Assembly: GCF_000002875.2 (NCBI RefSeq)
Contig: NC_009389.2
Coordinates: 286,001 to 350,000 of the forward strand
Length of the DNA stretch: 64,000 nt
Reading direction: 5' to 3'
DNA from: Leishmania infantum JPCM5
Taxonomy: Eukaryota > Euglenozoa > Kinetoplastea > Trypanosomatida > Trypanosomatidae
Shown: positions 62,301-64,000 of the stretch, one piece after another
Layout of the letters: each line of letters begins with the position of its first letter
How positions within the stretch are numbered: position 1 is the stretch's first letter
Translations under genes and position numbers: made by a program
The notes under the pieces: model-generated
Told to the model about the DNA's origin: nothing
Database searches by the model: none
The model's input: the letters and a program-made list of their open reading frames with translations, nothing else

Positions 62301-64000
62301 AGCTGCTCATCCTCATCCCGCTCCGTGATATCGTCCATCACGGTTGGCAGCAGCTGCGCTGACGGAGGTGGGGCCAGTTCTGCCTTCACCACAGCGCAGC
62401 GATCGCGCTCCGCAGAGGCGACGGCCACTCGGCCAAGTGAGGTTGGGCGCAGTTGTGGTTCTGGCTGCTGCTGCTGCTCCGTGGTAGTCTCGGACTCGGT
62501 GACGGTGTGCACCGAGCGCGGTGCATCGCTGAAGCACTTGACGGCGGGCGACTGCAGGCTGTGGATGCTCTGAATCGGGCTTGAGCGAACAGCAGCGCCG
62601 TGCCGGGACGATTGTGGACGGCTAGGCTGCATGATACGATCATCGGCCTCAAGGAGCTCATCGACGTTTTCTCCGTACGGCGAGCAGTCGGGTTCATGCT
62701 GCGGTTGTTGTGGCTTCTTCGAGGACTGCGCACCAGCGGCCGTCATCGCCGCCGCCGCCTTGGCGGCAGACAGTTGCTCGCGTGTTTCCTTCGCTGCTGC
62801 TTCGCCGGCGTCAGCTGCTCTACGGCCGTGCGGGAGGGTGTGCTCCGCAGGGGGAGAGTGGCGCGGGGGGACCGCATCCGGCTCCCGCTGCGGTGGTATT
62901 GCCTTCCTGACGGAGAAGCGGGGCGCCCCCTCCTCCTCCGCTGCGGCGTGCGGGCATTGTATGATGGGAGGCGGCATAACGGCGTGCAGGGGCCGCGGCT
63001 CGCCGTCTGGCGCGGTGTGGTCCGCGTAGGGGTCCGTCTTCGTCGGTATCGGGGCCGCTACCGTTGCACTGGAGAGCATGGCGGAGAGGGACAGGACCTC
63101 CTCGTGCGACAGCGACAGCTGCCGTTGCAAAGGCACACGAACAGAGTCACCGCCGCGGTGCCCCGATTGCCGTGTGGAAGCATCGCCGCACCACGCGTCT
63201 TGACGTCGCTGCTCTGGGATCATCTCCTCCGAGTAAAATGGGTTGGCTGGCAGCCTCATCCGCGGCGGGGGCTGTGAGTTGGCAGTCTCCGTCCGCTGTG
63301 GCAATACTGGCCACTTCTCTCGTGGTGACTGTGGTGGTGGTCGCGGCTGTTCCCTGGCAGCGTGGCCGCGGCTCTCTTGCGGCGACGGCCGGCTGCTGCT
63401 GGGCGGGTATCTGGAGTTGTGTTGCGGCTGCTTCGCTGTCTCCGCAGGGGCTGACGGCGGCGGATGGCCCACAGAGGCAGCAGACGCGCCTGCTTTTTGG
63501 GGAGCTGTAAGGTTTCTGCGCGGCATCACGACCGCGTAGGTTGGCATGGCGCCGTACGGGCTGCCCGTCGGTATGTCACTCGCTGTGGCGGTCGCGCCAC
63601 GGAAGACTTGACGAGTGAAGCTGCTGCGCGTGCTGGTGGCTTCGCTCGCCACGCTACTCGTGTCTTCTGCAGCCATGCCGGCGTAGATGTTGTTTTGGAC
63701 GGCGCCGCGTGAGGGCCTCCCTGCAGGTCGTGTCGTGGACGAGTAGAGACGGGGTAACCGCTCTTGCTGTGGCGGTGCCGGGCGGGGTTGCGGCACGAAC
63801 ACGATAACAGGCTGCTGCTGCGGGTGCGACGACGAAGGCGCGCTGCTGAGGTCTCCTGCGACAATGTGGCGTACGTGACGGTGCTGGGCAAGTTGCAGAG
63901 ACGGCTCTAGCGCGTAGTAGTTCAGCGGGAGCGACGGCTGTAGCTGCTGCTGCGGTGAGGCGGCGGCAGCGGCGTTCCCATCGTTGCCTGTCCTCCACGC
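59312..64000 (-). CDS. Large hypothetical protein, 5' end outside the window (at least 1562 aa)
   Basis: Not recognised. Stop TAG at 59312-59314. The frame has no stop up to base 64000: beyond a GTG at 63802 it continues with Gln/Pro/Ala-rich codons (QQQPVIVFVPQPRPAPPQQE), and no convincing ATG was seen, so the start lies further right. The N-terminal half seen here is disordered (Pro/Gln/Ser/Glu). The C-terminal ~800 residues (DNA about 62000-59400) look folded and helical, for example ERYVYVDPLEDASMDAAYML, YFPLREAAYLNLCATVWLSR, TWLYFLGASPWNYEVVAANE, LGSLMFSMLSQQVPEAAFVD and VQLNYFFPTKTQRGMHQLCA. No catalytic motif or membrane segment is evident. The repetitive-helix look could be a scaffold repeat. 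Confidence 0.8.
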   Translation of the reverse strand, partial: AWRTGNDGNAAAAASPQQQLQPSLPLNYYALEPSLQLAQHRHVRHIVAGDLSSAPSSSHPQQQPVIVFVPQPRPAPPQQERLPRLYSSTTRPAGRPSRGAVQNNIYAGMAAEDTSSVASEATSTRSSFTRQVFRGATATASDIPTGSPYGAMPTYAVVMPRRNLTAPQKAGASAASVGHPPPSAPAETAKQPQHNSRYPPSSSRPSPQESRGHAAREQPRPPPQSPREKWPVLPQRTETANSQPPPRMRLPANPFYSEEMIPEQRRQDAWCGDASTRQSGHRGGDSVRVPLQRQLSLSHEEVLSLSAMLSSATVAAPIPTKTDPYADHTAPDGEPRPLHAVMPPPIIQCPHAAAEEEGAPRFSVRKAIPPQREPDAVPPRHSPPAEHTLPHGRRAADAGEAAAKETREQLSAAKAAAAMTAAGAQSSKKPQQPQHEPDCSPYGENVDELLEADDRIMQPSRPQSSRHGAAVRSSPIQSIHSLQSPAVKCFSDAPRSVHTVTESETTTEQQQQPEPQLRPTSLGRVAVASAERDRCAVVKAELAPPPSAQLLPTVMDDITERDEDEQLNSVDPDRMNMTLPQKMDAPRCGGSTAVHGATEGLEPPRDAAVDAMGTAEERREGKEALCGPSTGADDGAKTLQEADDTSKPTEASAAPLVLGERYVYVDPLEDASMDAAYMLDTLEQQYVRINEETSEEMEDVMHVVELNRCDRAAAMPRSFMPKGRYPDVLPMLRYPEDEVPADASAATTTGSRSRPASSPSAEKLKYFPLREAAYLNLCATVWLSRFHAAEAQDLLASDDGTAASGECHEGARPSSAAVIYHNLDHPSANLLAALDGRVSAYVQAFISETCAGRDGADPCNYEAACVRLRDENNIGCLPHGVWEAAPQTLSFADHVTNILLTATVPHEAKRRRAEAARKTTAEEVAARRTWLYFLGASPWNYEVVAANEAYAAMPTAGARLAYAFMYKARTRNVDGGLGSLMFSMLSQQVPEAAFVDCLLMQEKLRLALLHSCSNIVACCALRQQALRKPRVPSKETPSASASVWTSPVLSTYLTLYEDSATPPTRRPPDGAPELFRLDRSPGVDEGASGKGGPSRTALCQHEDSHPKEEATPCGAAERVDLYSVAVQLNYFFPTKTQRGMHQLCAALIEDLIAMDALPVPEKVVTPEGVVLTDRTSIVDALVVEGAQAMQHIIMTLSARRKEVQPETADSYRTLRGSIDTAAVRAAMEKRLILFDPAIMCFLSTPVPINDLFEYAVTDGPPSMQPQSTGRKSWLVEVLRLQHVAETVQYTMEMQDAILVARQLNHLVVSAQQQRALADKHDPGQKHGRYSTRSVAEELQMDAVVVGQSMDQVLRRASSASLLGMLGVGNGERTAADEPSLEDLLDPNTNRDRSDVSVRAVLVALCSADPEKPTAEVQEYLRHLLALYFEVRTPDGNTVDSDDTQQVAMARLMTAEMATWDWFGDTMQNGTLRAGAAPAHCDKIRVSAEELASLCPRVLGRRVGVASTVVADATAAVIAASTAEAVEPAPRAHDEGNDDDSVLVAESAPRLPHDPRRSFAQEM

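Noticed and set aside
1..64000. CRISPR arrays, tRNA, rRNA, bacterial promoters or operators
   Set aside because: None seen. Short tandem repeats here are microsatellites without spacers, and the window is eukaryotic with one-strand polycistronic organisation.

Overview
The window looks like nuclear DNA from a trypanosomatid, most probably Leishmania or a close Leishmaniinae relative. The evidence is high GC with G/C-rich third positions, intron-less genes, one long run of genes on a single strand, intergenic regions full of pyrimidine tracts and CA/GT microsatellites (the substrate for trans-splicing and polyadenylation), a decayed ingi/L1Tc-type retroposon, and kinetoplastid-type proteins such as a TimRhom-like mitochondrial translocase subunit. 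All 19 supported protein genes are on the minus strand, so transcription runs from 64000 towards 1. No strand-switch region, tRNA, rRNA or CRISPR array was seen. Start codons were placed at in-frame ATGs; several longer open frames begin only at GTG or TTG.

Right part (46-64 kb, transcribed first): four genes for large or low-complexity proteins: an edge-truncated protein of at least 1562 residues, a 1274-residue TPR/IQ protein with an N-myristoylation signal, a 174-residue protein that shares a Thr-rich module with it, and a 1184-residue disordered protein with an acidic tail. At 42.6-46.2 kb is a 3.6 kb gene-free block with a sequencing gap and a ruined retroposon (RNase H and zinc-finger pieces in three frames).

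Middle (23-43 kb): mitochondrial ribosomal protein uL30m, a rhomboid-like protein without its catalytic Ser (TimRhom-like), a Siw14/OCA-type phosphatase fold without its catalytic Arg, a 1396-residue disordered protein, a peptide deformylase with unusual motifs 1 and 2, Pescadillo (60S biogenesis), and a conserved 306-residue protein of unknown role.

Left part (0-22 kb): a predicted myristoylated LRR-like protein, a polytopic DnaJ protein, two near-identical tandem NAC-alpha genes, ribosomal protein uL16 (RPL10), a WASH1-like actin-nucleation regulator, a TRAPPC13-like trafficking subunit and a disordered hypothetical protein. A gap at 17.3 kb is bordered by a copy of the DnaJ upstream flank, suggesting a collapsed gene copy.

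Functional themes are cytosolic translation (uL16, NAC-alpha, Pescadillo), mitochondrial gene expression and import (PDF, TimRhom-like, uL30m) and membrane traffic (WASH1, TRAPPC13). In kinetoplastids co-location in one polycistronic unit does not imply a shared pathway.
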